Assembly (NCBI RefSeq): GCF_021117295.1
Contig: NZ_CP088247.1
Coordinates: forward strand, 4,045,001-4,109,000
DNA length: 64,000 nt
Origin: Methylorubrum sp. B1-46
GTDB taxonomy: Bacteria; Pseudomonadota; Alphaproteobacteria; Rhizobiales; Beijerinckiaceae
Reading direction: 5' to 3'
In this document: positions 26,786 to 34,258 of the stretch, in pieces
Position numbering within the stretch: position 1 is the first letter of the stretch
How the letters are laid out: every line of letters starts with the position of its first letter
Translations under genes and position numbers: made by a program
Notes under the pieces: generated by a model
The model's database searches: none
What the model was told of the DNA's origin: nothing
What the model saw: only the letters and a program-made list of their open reading frames with translations

Positions 26786-27966
26786 CGCAGCGAGGCCCAC
26801 ACGACCCGATAGAGGGCGGAGGCGAAATCGTCGACGACCTCGCAGCCGGTGCCGGCCAGCATGGTCAGGTGATGCTCGTCGAGGCGTTCGGCCAGCACGA
26901 CCACTGGGATGCCGCGCGCCCGCGCATGTCCAACCTCGAAGATCGAGCCCGGGTCCGCCCCGTCGAGCAGGGCGAGCACGGCTTGGCAGCCGTCGAGCCC
27001 CGCGAGGTCGGCGGTGGCGAGGGCGACGGCGCCGCCCCCCGTGCCCACGTCGTGCAACGGCGAGAAGACAGACGCGCCGAGGGCGTGCAGCCGGTCCCGT
27101 GCCTCCTCGACGAGCCAGCGTTGGGCGATGTGGAAGAACGGGGCCGCGAGGTAGACGCGGCCGGGCTCCCCGCCCACGGGTGCGAGCGCCTGGTCGGCGA
27201 GGTCGGCGGCCGCGGGCAGCGGCAGCGAGCGCGTGTCGACGAAATGGTGGACCGCGCGCGACGCCAGGTCGGCCGCCGCCGCGGCGTCGAGGCCGCGCTC
27301 GCCCCAGTGATGCGCGAAGGCGGCGCTGAAGACGTCGCCCGAGCCGATCTTGAACACGCGGGCGGATCGATAAGCGGGCACCGCGACGGGGTCGCGACCA
27401 GGCCGGTGGACGGTCGCGCCCGAGCAGCCACGCTTGACCACGACCACGTCGGCCGCGTGCAGGGCGAGAACGGCCTCGCCTGCGGCCGGCCCCTCCTCGC
27501 CCGTCGCCCCCTCCGCCTCCCCCTCGTTCAGGACTACGGCCAGGGCCTCGGCCCGGGACCCGTTGGCGCGGAACGGGACAACGTCGTCGCCCTGCGGGTC
27601 GTGGACCGCCCGCTCCGCGGACACGACCGCGTCGCCCTCCACGAAGCCGAAACGCAGCACGACCCGCCCGTCGACCGAGAGGGCCGGGTGTCGCGTCGGC
27701 ACGCCGGGCCGCAGCGTGGCCGGCGACAGGGCATGGAAGTAGCCGAAGCTGATCTCCTCGGCGATGGGCATTACCGTCGCCGTCACCCCGCAGGCGTGCA
27801 TCGAGCTCTCGACGTCGCGGGCCCAGCCTGCGAAGGCATAGGTGTGAAGGCTGCTGCCCGGCGAGAGCTGCCCGACCGCCGCGGCGGCACGGCCGCCCGA
27901 ACCGAACAGCCGGCGCCAGCGCGGGATCTCGCAGATCTCCAGGTAGGACCCTCCGGCGACGATCAA
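26782..27966 (-). CDS. PfkB-like kinase / nucleoside 2-deoxyribosyltransferase fusion, copy 1
   Basis: A 394-residue fusion. The PfkB/ribokinase-like half (1-~265) shows GGSYLE, FGSGGRAAAAVGQL, GCSGATVHR and the catalytic IGSGDVFSAAFAHHW. The NDT half (~271-394) starts VYLAAPFFHIAQRW and retains DGADPGSIFEVGHARA, including Asp and the nucleophilic Glu344 expected of transferases. Together they suggest phosphorylation of a (deoxy)ribose moiety plus base-sugar cleavage or exchange, substrate unknown. TTG 27966 overlaps the stop of the preceding gene (TTGA), and the stop overlaps the QueC start. Confidence 0.82.
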   Translation of the reverse strand: MIVAGGSYLEICEIPRWRRLFGSGGRAAAAVGQLSPGSSLHTYAFAGWARDVESSMHACGVTATVMPIAEEISFGYFHALSPATLRPGVPTRHPALSVDGRVVLRFGFVEGDAVVSAERAVHDPQGDDVVPFRANGSRAEALAVVLNEGEAEGATGEEGPAAGEAVLALHAADVVVVKRGCSGATVHRPGRDPVAVPAYRSARVFKIGSGDVFSAAFAHHWGERGLDAAAAADLASRAVHHFVDTRSLPLPAAADLADQALAPVGGEPGRVYLAAPFFHIAQRWLVEEARDRLHALGASVFSPLHDVGTGGGAVALATADLAGLDGCQAVLALLDGADPGSIFEVGHARARGIPVVVLAERLDEHHLTMLAGTGCEVVDDFASALYRVVWASLR

Positions 27967-28364
27967 CCCAGCACCGGTGCGATGGCGACGCGACAGAGGA
28001 GGCGGCCGACCTGCGTCACGGTCGCCGCGTAGCGGTGGTGGGTGCGCAGGCAACCGAGAAGTTCGTCGAGGCCTTCGACGTTCGCCAGCGTGCCGACCAC
28101 CTGCCCGGCGGGGCGGGTACGGCACACGGCGGTCTCGAACGCACCCGCCCTGTGCAGCGCGACGTCCAGGACGTCGCCGATGCGCACGACGGCGACGACG
28201 TCGGCCCGGACCCCGGTCAGTTCGACGTCGTAACTGAGGTCGCAGGGCGAGCCCGTCGGCGCATTCCCGCCCTCCGATCCGGCGGTCGAGCTCGGCGCGC
28301 CCGGCCCTGCACCGGCCGGCGCGACCAGGCGACGGCCCGAACTTTTCTTGCTGCCCCCCGACAT
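27963..28364 (-). CDS. Small beta-rich protein, copy 1 (HIRAN-like, tentative)
   Basis: A 133-residue protein with a disordered basic, Gly/Ser-rich N-terminus (~45 residues, begins MSGGSKKSSGRR) and a C-terminal ~85-residue domain shared with the gene at 25784-26137 (DLSYDVELTGVRADVV, RIGDVLDVAL, GQVVGTLANVEG). ATG 28364 has AAGCGGG upstream. The pairing of this gene with a PfkB-NDT fusion occurs twice, so the products probably act together. No family assigned with confidence. Confidence 0.7.
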   Translation of the reverse strand: MSGGSKKSSGRRLVAPAGAGPGAPSSTAGSEGGNAPTGSPCDLSYDVELTGVRADVVAVVRIGDVLDVALHRAGAFETAVCRTRPAGQVVGTLANVEGLDELLGCLRTHHRYAATVTQVGRLLCRVAIAPVLG

Positions 28365-28425
28365 CCCGCTTGCCCGGCCACTGGTGAAGGAGACCTGATT
28401 TCTTATCGGCCTCCGCCGTCGCCGG

Positions 28426-29160
28426 TCAAACCGGTCCCCGGCCGATGTTGCGCATCGCCCGCCACATGACGGCATCGACCAGCGACGGCTTCGCGTCCAG
28501 GGCCACGCAGAACTGCAGGAAGCGCCGTTCGAGCGCCTCGTAGTCCCGCGGGAGGCGGATCGGCCGCTCGAACAGGCCGATCAGGAGGCCTGCACGGATG
28601 ATGTGAATGTCGAGGATGGCGACCTCGTCCGAGCCCAGCCAGTTCCGGGTGACCCACGAGGCGGTCTTCGGACCGACGCCGGGCAGGCGCATCAGGTGGC
28701 GTCGGAAGGCCAGGGCGTCGCTCGACGGCGGAGGATCGGTCTCGATGAGCGTCAGCGCGTCGGCGAGCCTGCCCGCCCTCTGCTTCGGGAAGCGGTAGCG
28801 CACCGACCTTTCGCCGATGCGGACCGGCCTGCGCAGGAGGGCCTCGATCTCATCGGCCCCGGGACGACGGCCCGGCTCGAAGATCCCATCCGCGGCGAGC
28901 GCGCGATGGACCGCGTGGTTGACCTCGGCCGTGATGCCGTAGCCCCCGAGCAGACAGAAGCCGATCTCGTGGGCCAGGCTGACCTCCCGCCCCACGAACC
29001 CGTCGACCGGCTCGCTGGCCCGACCGACCATGAAAGCCCAGAACGCGGCACTCGGCACCCATTCCGGGCGCCCCCACCGCACCCCCGGCATCAATTCGGC
29101 CTCCGGGTCCGCGGGAATCGTCGCGACCGACCGCGTCCTCCCGGACGTCTGAGCCTGCAT
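28426..29160 (-). CDS. HhH-GPD DNA glycosylase, 8-oxoguanine (OGG)-like
   Basis: A 244-residue glycosylase. The helix-hairpin-helix is LMRLPGVGPKTASWV with the lyase Lys165, and the GPD-loop acid is Asp184 (VAILDIHIIRAG). Both catalytic residues of a bifunctional glycosylase/AP lyase are present. It resembles the compact OGG-type enzymes that accompany QueC-like and TGT-like proteins in type IV CBASS (Cap11). ATG 29160 faces the divergent XRE gene across 45 bases, making this the first gene of the seven-gene operon. It may excise a modified or deazapurine-type base; that is inference. Confidence 0.83.
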   Translation of the reverse strand: MQAQTSGRTRSVATIPADPEAELMPGVRWGRPEWVPSAAFWAFMVGRASEPVDGFVGREVSLAHEIGFCLLGGYGITAEVNHAVHRALAADGIFEPGRRPGADEIEALLRRPVRIGERSVRYRFPKQRAGRLADALTLIETDPPPSSDALAFRRHLMRLPGVGPKTASWVTRNWLGSDEVAILDIHIIRAGLLIGLFERPIRLPRDYEALERRFLQFCVALDAKPSLVDAVMWRAMRNIGRGPV

Positions 29161-29205
29161 CCTGCGCGCCTTGATTATTCGTTATCATTCGATTTTATTG
29201 ACTTC
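29161..29205. promoter_or_regulatory. Divergent promoter of the QueC/OGG operon and XRE gene
   Basis: A 45-base AT-rich gap between divergent starts. It contains TTGATT and TTATCATT-like elements and a repeated ATTCG (twice within 15 bases). It is the only non-coding space for both promoters, so the XRE protein very likely binds here. No clear Shine-Dalgarno precedes the XRE ATG, so its mRNA may have almost no leader. Confidence 0.55.
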
Positions 29206-29538
29206 ATGAGCGGAAGCAAGCGGGCGGCTGACGGCGGGGATGCGCATGCGCTGGCGATTGCCCTCGGTCGCGTGCGTCGAGAGCGCGGGCTTACGCAGGC
29301 TGCCCTTGCCAAGATCCTCGGCGCGAGCCAGGCGACCATATCGAAGCTATTGGCAGGGCAACATAAGCCTAGACCCGCGCTGCATCTCGCCGCGGTTCGG
29401 TTCATCGGTGCGCACCCGTCGGAGGATCCCGCGGCTTTCTCGAACCTGACGCTGCGCGTGGAGGCGGCTGCACGGCAGTCGGTCGCGTTCCGAGCGCTCC
29501 TGGAGGCCGCGGTGGCGCTCTTGAATGAAAACGAATAG
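29206..29538 (+). CDS. XRE-family regulator divergent from the QueC/OGG operon
   Basis: A 110-residue protein with a Cro/CI-type helix-turn-helix at ~18-65 (LGRVRRERGLTQAALAKIL, QATISKLLAGQHKPRP) and a helical tail. ATG 29206 directly follows the shared AT-rich promoter; the open frame upstream is the shadow of the glycosylase gene. Typical control gene for a defence or mobile operon, probably a repressor. The ~375 bases downstream show no supported gene. Confidence 0.85.
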   Translation: MSGSKRAADGGDAHALAIALGRVRRERGLTQAALAKILGASQATISKLLAGQHKPRPALHLAAVRFIGAHPSEDPAAFSNLTLRVEAAARQSVAFRALLEAAVALLNENE

Positions 29539-29915
29539 CCGCGCCGGGCGGTGCGGCAAGGTCGGGAACCGTCGTTCTCGGCGCCGGATGGAACGTGCCC
29601 CGGGACCAGGCCGAGGCGGCGCGCCCGGGCGGCGGGACCCGGCGCCTCGATGACGAGCGCGGGTGCCGCCCCCCCCGGGCCTGGTCGCTCAAACGAATGC
29701 ATCCACGGCGGGTAGGCCCCGGCATGATCGCGGCGCCCGGGCGCCGGCGGCGCTCGGCCCCTTCGGCGTGGGATGACAATGGTCCGGCGTGCGGATACGG
29801 CGTCGGCCGAGGTGTTTGCCGACTTCGAACGGATCGGCTCGCCCTCGGCCTGCCCGACGCGACGTCGCCCGGGCTACGCCATCGCCTTCCCATCGGCAGG
29901 AGCATTTGTCTCGGG
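29539..29915. other. Gap without a supported gene
   Basis: 377 bases after the XRE gene. Open frames are all GC-driven and basic or Pro-rich. AGGAG at 29899 probably belongs to the next gene. Confidence 0.4.
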
Positions 29916-30650
29916 GTGCCCCACGCCTTTCGCATGTTCAAGGCCATGACGGATCTCGGCTTCGCCCAGGGCGAGGCGCTCGCCGTCGGCGGATTGATGG
30001 AGATTTCCCGGCATCCCGATACCCGCTTCGACGGCGAGGCTTGCCTCGACCGGCTGTGCGAGGGAGGCTTCGCCGAAGAGGCCGCGGAGGCGGTGGCCAG
30101 CGCGTTGCGCCACTGCTTCCTGTCGGAGAAGGCCACCGCGCAGTACGAGCGGACCAAGCTGAAGACGGCGCTGGTTCGCGGCGGCATCGCCGCCGCGAAG
30201 GCGGACGCGTTCCTGACGACGCTGGAAGGTTCGGTCGTCACGCGCCGCACGGCCGAGGTCAGGCGGCCGGTTCCGCACGCTCCGAGCCCCGGCCGGGTCG
30301 TGATGTGCGATTTCACCTACCTCGTGAAGCCGGAGATGCAGAAGGAACGGCGGGCGATCGTCGTGTCCTCGCGCTCGGCCGGCGCCGCCGGGCGCTGCAC
30401 GGTGGTGCCGGTGAGCAAGAGCCCGCCCCGGGAGAACAACACCCATCATTTCCGGTTCGAGCCGGGCACGTATCCCTTCTTCCACCAGACCGACCCGGTT
30501 TGGGCCGTCTGCGACCACATCTATACCGTTTCCCTGGTCCGGCTGTGGCAGGTCAACGTGAACCGCCGCCCGGCGCTGCCGTCCATCTCGCCCGCCGAGC
30601 TCGCCGGCATCCGAGCGCTCCTCGGAACCGTGCTGGGCCTCGATCATTGA
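29916..30650 (+). CDS. PemK/MazF-like toxin domain with a helical N-terminal extension
   Basis: About 244 residues. The C-terminal ~115 residues have the MazF/PemK barrel pattern: GRVVMCDFTYL, KERRAIVVSSRS, CTVVPVSKSPP, then VWAVCDHIYTVSLVRLWQV. Such proteins are sequence-specific endoribonucleases in toxin-antitoxin systems. The N-terminal ~110 residues are helical, resembling a small recognition or antitoxin-like domain (ALAVGGLMEISRHPDTRF). No separate antitoxin gene is adjacent. Start uncertain: GTG 29916 (AGGAG 12 bases upstream) or ATG 29934. The longer frame upstream is not protein-like. Confidence 0.68.
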   Translation: MPHAFRMFKAMTDLGFAQGEALAVGGLMEISRHPDTRFDGEACLDRLCEGGFAEEAAEAVASALRHCFLSEKATAQYERTKLKTALVRGGIAAAKADAFLTTLEGSVVTRRTAEVRRPVPHAPSPGRVVMCDFTYLVKPEMQKERRAIVVSSRSAGAAGRCTVVPVSKSPPRENNTHHFRFEPGTYPFFHQTDPVWAVCDHIYTVSLVRLWQVNVNRRPALPSISPAELAGIRALLGTVLGLDH

Positions 30651-30774
30651 CCCGGCGAGGCGGATATGCGATATCCCTCTCACTCGCTGGAGGCGGGTCA
30701 CACCGTCTTTTCAGCTGACCGAAGATGCTCGCCATCGGAGGTCGGGGTTTGCCCGCGGGTATTCCCCTCAAACG

Positions 30775-30800
30775 AAAGCTCCGCTCAGGCGGGGCTTTTT
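30775..30800 (+). terminator. Intrinsic terminator
   Basis: Stem AAGCTCCGC / GCGGGGCTT with loop TCAG, followed by a T-run, 125 bases after the toxin-like gene. Confidence 0.8.
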
Positions 30801-30950
30801 CGTTGGCGGTATGCGCCTCGAACGCACAAGGACCGCCGTACACCCACGCTGCGCTCCTTCCTGGCACACGTCACGGCCCGAGAGGCGAGAGCTTAAGCTT
30901 GGCGAGGGCCGGCCCTGCATCCGGGCGTCGGCGCCATCGGCCGACGCCGG

Positions 30951-31697
30951 CTAGGGCCGATCCGAGGCGGCACCCTGGCAGAACCGAACGAGGTCTGCAG
31001 GATCGACATCGTCGGATACGGCCCAGAACCAATCCAACAACTCGGGCAGCCACTGGCGACCGATGCAGCAGCGCGTGCGCCCGGGCCGACTCAGGTCGAG
31101 GCGCGACAGGGTGCCGGCCATGACCAAGCGCCGCTCTCGATGGACCAGGACGTGAAGTTCGGCACCGCTGCACGCGATCCGAACTCGGGTCTCCGGCGTG
31201 CCGACGACGAGGGCGATTTCATCGCCGCGCATCGAGTCCTTCGCTCCTAGGGAAGCGGTGCACTCGGCGAGGAACCGAACGAGCTTCGGGCCCGTGAGGC
31301 GGGCTTGGCGCGCCGGGAACCGTGCGACGAAGGGTGAGCGCTCGGAATGCGACCGGCGCGGCGGTACGAAGTTCCGCGGCGAGGTCTCGCCGGCGAACGC
31401 GCGCCATGGCGCAGCCAGTGCCTCCAGCACGGACAACCACTCTCCAACGAGGCAGTACCCGGTCGGCGGCGCCCCATCCCTCGCGGTCAAGGAGGCAACG
31501 AGCGTTCCCCGCACGATCAGGCGAAAGGCCCGCGCGCCCGCCGCGGTGACCAGGCCGCGGATGACCATGCCGGGAGCGATCTCGTGCTCGCTCATGGTTC
31601 CGTCGGCGGCCCGGCTGCGCGGCGGCGTCACGACCGAGAGCAGGGCGACGAGAGACAGGACGTGCAGGCGACGCGCGTCGCCGAACGAGGTGGTCAT
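30951..31697 (-). CDS. Hypothetical protein with possible signal peptide
   Basis: A 248-residue frame of unknown family. The N-terminus (TTSFGDARRLHVLSLVALLSVV, then PRSRAADG) could be a signal peptide if ATG 31697, which has GGAGCG nearby, is used. ATG 31595 (MSEHEIAPGM) would give a cytoplasmic 214-residue protein. The middle is beta-rich (FRLIVRGTLVASLTARDG, GYCLVGEWLSVLEAL). Codon use and a stop-free length support coding. Its plus-strand counterpart frames are low-complexity. Confidence 0.5.
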   Translation of the reverse strand: MTTSFGDARRLHVLSLVALLSVVTPPRSRAADGTMSEHEIAPGMVIRGLVTAAGARAFRLIVRGTLVASLTARDGAPPTGYCLVGEWLSVLEALAAPWRAFAGETSPRNFVPPRRSHSERSPFVARFPARQARLTGPKLVRFLAECTASLGAKDSMRGDEIALVVGTPETRVRIACSGAELHVLVHRERRLVMAGTLSRLDLSRPGRTRCCIGRQWLPELLDWFWAVSDDVDPADLVRFCQGAASDRP

Positions 31698-31844
31698 GTG
31701 CGCTCCGAGTCCATGTTTGCGTTGGATGGTCGAACGGGCGGTAGGCCGCGGGCTTGCCGGGTCTCGATCTCCGCCAGCGCCCTGCCTTCCTGCGCAGGGA
31801 GCCGATCTGCGAGGCGATGGATTCGCCTTGCCATGGGCGGGCGA

Positions 31845-32378
31845 TCAGACCCGACCCGGCCCGGCGGGACCGGACCTGCCTTTGCTGCGGGGCCTCTTCG
31901 CCGACGGGCTGTAATGCGTCCCGTCGAAGTCGACCCAACCGGCCTTGCGAAGCCGCCGCATCGCGGCCAGGAGGGAATTGTCGCGCGCCTCGGTCCGCTC
32001 GCCCCCGTCCCAGTCCCTCAGCTGTCCGAGCAGCTCCCGGGATGTCAGGGGCTTGCCTGCGCGCTTGACGAGGTCGTACGCAGCGGCGCTCACCCCCTTG
32101 AGCGGGCGGGGGGACCTCTTGGGCCGAGGACCGGCTTGCGGTGCCGCGACCTCCTTGGCGCTTGGCGGCACCTGCTGCGCAGGCTCCGGGGATGGAGGCG
32201 GCGTGACAGCCTCGGCACCGCGCCCGATGGGCGCCGATGCCAGCCAGTTCGCCAAGGCAGGGGGCACGGCCGCCGTTCCGGACAGGAAGGCGTCGATGAC
32301 GACGCGCTTGAGCACGGGTTCCGCGTGGAGCCGCCAGTATTCCTCAGCCCGCTCCGCCGCCCAATCCGAGTCGCCCAT
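31845..32378 (-). CDS. Putative winged-helix DNA-binding protein
   Basis: A 177-residue protein. Acidic helical N-terminus (DSDWAAERAEEYWRLHAEPVL), a Pro/Ala linker, then a ~60-residue winged-helix-like domain (AAYDLVKRAGKPLTSRELLGQL, SLLAAMRRLRKAGWVDFDGTHY) and a basic tail. ATG 32378 has GGAGGTG upstream. The inverted repeat at 32405-32420 in its leader could be an autoregulatory site. Not assigned to a family. Confidence 0.62.
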   Translation of the reverse strand: MGDSDWAAERAEEYWRLHAEPVLKRVVIDAFLSGTAAVPPALANWLASAPIGRGAEAVTPPPSPEPAQQVPPSAKEVAAPQAGPRPKRSPRPLKGVSAAAYDLVKRAGKPLTSRELLGQLRDWDGGERTEARDNSLLAAMRRLRKAGWVDFDGTHYSPSAKRPRSKGRSGPAGPGRV

Positions 32379-32404
32379 GGTGCCGCACCTCCGTTGCGCC
32401 ACAC

Positions 32405-32420
32405 TAACCTCCGACGGTTA
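32405..32420. promoter_or_regulatory. TAACC-N6-GGTTA inverted repeat upstream of the winged-helix gene
   Basis: TAACC-TCCGAC-GGTTA lies 26 bases before the start of the gene at 32378, with a second related element CTAA-N6-TTAG at 32438-32451. The placement suggests operator sites. The rest of this 400-base gap shows no gene. Confidence 0.4.
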
Positions 32421-32780
32421 CACGTCCACATGGATATCTAAGCGGGGTTAGAGGCGACGCGATTTATCCACAGGGAGTTTCGCGTCACGGCGGAGGGATG
32501 GCCACGGCGGATTGCAGAGATCCTGGTGGACGTGGGTCGGCCGCCGACGTGGGGAAGGCGACAACGTACCCGACCGCTCCCGCGCTCGGCGACGGAACAG
32601 GCGCCCAGGTCGCGGACCAGGTCGCCGCCTGGGCGGCGGCGGTGAAGGGGCAAGGCGCCTTTCCAGCCGGACCTCGTCCTGGCCGGGGCGACCCGAAGCA
32701 GCTTCGGACGCGGCCTTGCCTTGACCGCTCCGTAGCGAGCTGAATCCATTGGCTCACCGTACGCAGTCCCATGGTCCGCG

Positions 32781-33293
32781 ATGTTCCGCCCGTCCTCGAT
32801 CTTCTTCGCAAACCGCAAGGTGCACGCCCTGCGCGCGCAACTCGCCAATGTCCGGCAGCCTATCGCCGAGGCGACCGCTCGACAGGTCGTCGCGCTGGCG
32901 TGGGGGTGGCAGTCCTGGAGCGAGTTGCTTTCGGCGCTTGAAACGCCCGGCACGCCCACGCCGCTCGACGAGGAACTCGTCGGCCCGGATGCCCGGGCCG
33001 GGGCCATGAGCCTCATCAACACGCGTATCGTGGGACAGCGCAGCAAGAGTTCAAGCTGCGCTCTCCAGACCGTCGTCGGCCTGCCGCCGCCAGTTTGCCT
33101 ATCGCTGAGCGCCTTCCTGCGCCTGACCGGACGTCATCCCGTCGGCACTTGGCTGACACCTGAAGCATACCGTGAATTGTACGAAGCATCCGTCGCGCCG
33201 AGGCCGGATTGGGCCCTGGATCTCCTGGACCATAAGCGACGGTCGCGGGAGGTGCCGCAGCGGTTTCCGCTTCCGCCGGATCGACCACGCTGA
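32781..33293 (+). CDS. Hypothetical protein, possibly a decayed glyoxalase-superfamily-type accessory gene
   Basis: A 170-residue frame. Its first 50 residues (ANRKVHALRAQLANVRQPI, AWGWQSWSELLSALE) follow the LR-x-x-L...A...L-A...G-W-x-S-W-x-x-L pattern of small accessory-genome proteins labelled glyoxalase-superfamily. The remainder becomes Ser/Pro/Arg-rich and less protein-like, suggesting a frameshift or a chance extension. No clear ribosome-binding site. Confidence 0.4.
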   Translation: MFRPSSIFFANRKVHALRAQLANVRQPIAEATARQVVALAWGWQSWSELLSALETPGTPTPLDEELVGPDARAGAMSLINTRIVGQRSKSSSCALQTVVGLPPPVCLSLSAFLRLTGRHPVGTWLTPEAYRELYEASVAPRPDWALDLLDHKRRSREVPQRFPLPPDRPR

Positions 33294-34258
33294 TCGAAGG
33301 ACTCCGACGTACAGGTCACGTCGCCCGGGGGGGCAGCGGTTTCGGGCGGATCGGTCACGACTTGGATCAGGTGACCGGGCCATCGCCAGCCTTCCCCGAG
33401 CCGCGGATCGTGGCAAGCTGCCGAGATGGCCGGCCGGTCTGCCGGGTTCCGCTCGCGACCGACCGTATGGGCACGGCTCATGCGCTGCTAGACCCGTATC
33501 GACGCCTCGCTGGCTTGAGACCTGCGCATGCGTCGCCGACGAGGACGACGGCATCATCAGCGAAGCCAATATCGCGCGTGAGCGGCGGCGTCGCTGGGTG
33601 CCCTCGGCCTGTCGCTGATCGGCTGCGGACAGGAGACGGGCGCTGGCGGGCCGGCCGTGCGGGCGGATGACCGAAGTCGCGGTGTTCCACGTCGTGTGCA
33701 TGGACGTGCGTCGCGCCCGCGGGGCGATGGCCCACGAGGGCGCTCGGGATCACACGGATGCTGCGCACTGGCTAATTCCAGTAAGCGCTCGGCCGCGGTG
33801 CTCCGATTGCTGCGGTTAGCAGACTTGAACACCACTCTAGCGACAAGGCGGCGGCAGCCATGCATGGCACGAAACTGCCGAGATGCCGTTCTTCGTTTCG
33901 GTTTCCGGGCCCGGGCGTAGGAGGCCAGTTATCTACTACAGGATCCTGAGGACACGTAACCACCCAAAATCAAAAAAATCGCGCATGTACAGATAGATAT
34001 CGCAGAGAGCAGACATTTGGGCGACCGGCCTCCGCTGGCTCCCAAGCGGAGGCTCGGGAGCCAGCGGAGACCAGTCGCCCAATTTAGAGATGTCTGCCAC
34101 AAATTGTTGAAAGATCAATGACATCGGGTGCTTTGCGCGGCCGCCAGAGGCCGACGTGGACGGGCCACTGCCGCCTGGATGTGGTGCCGAACCGGCCACC
34201 TTATGATGCTCAACCCGGTATTCCGGTGCCGGGCACCATTGTTCTGCACTGAAGCAAC
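33294..34258. other. Gene-free accessory stretch
   Basis: 965 bases with only short GC-driven frames on both strands. It ends in the large inverted repeat at 34009-34097 and an A-rich run near 33970. Probably degraded DNA. Confidence 0.45.
34009..34097. repeat. Long near-perfect inverted repeat
   Basis: Outer arms GCAGACA/TGTCTGC, then GGGCGAC-CGGCCTCCGCTGGCTCCC against GGGAGCCAGCGGAGACC-AGTCGCCC, around a ~12-base loop. The right arm has ~6 extra bases near its outer end. The stem is over 30 bp and stable as RNA or cruciform DNA. No T-run follows. No transposase or reverse transcriptase gene adjoins it. Confidence 0.8.

Noticed and set aside
23798..29538. Complete type IV CBASS
   Set aside because: QueC- and OGG-like members are present, but no CD-NTase, two-TM effector or TGT-like gene is found among the neighbours.
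34009..34097. Retron
   Set aside because: The hairpin is msd-like in size, but no reverse transcriptase gene lies in the flanking kilobases.
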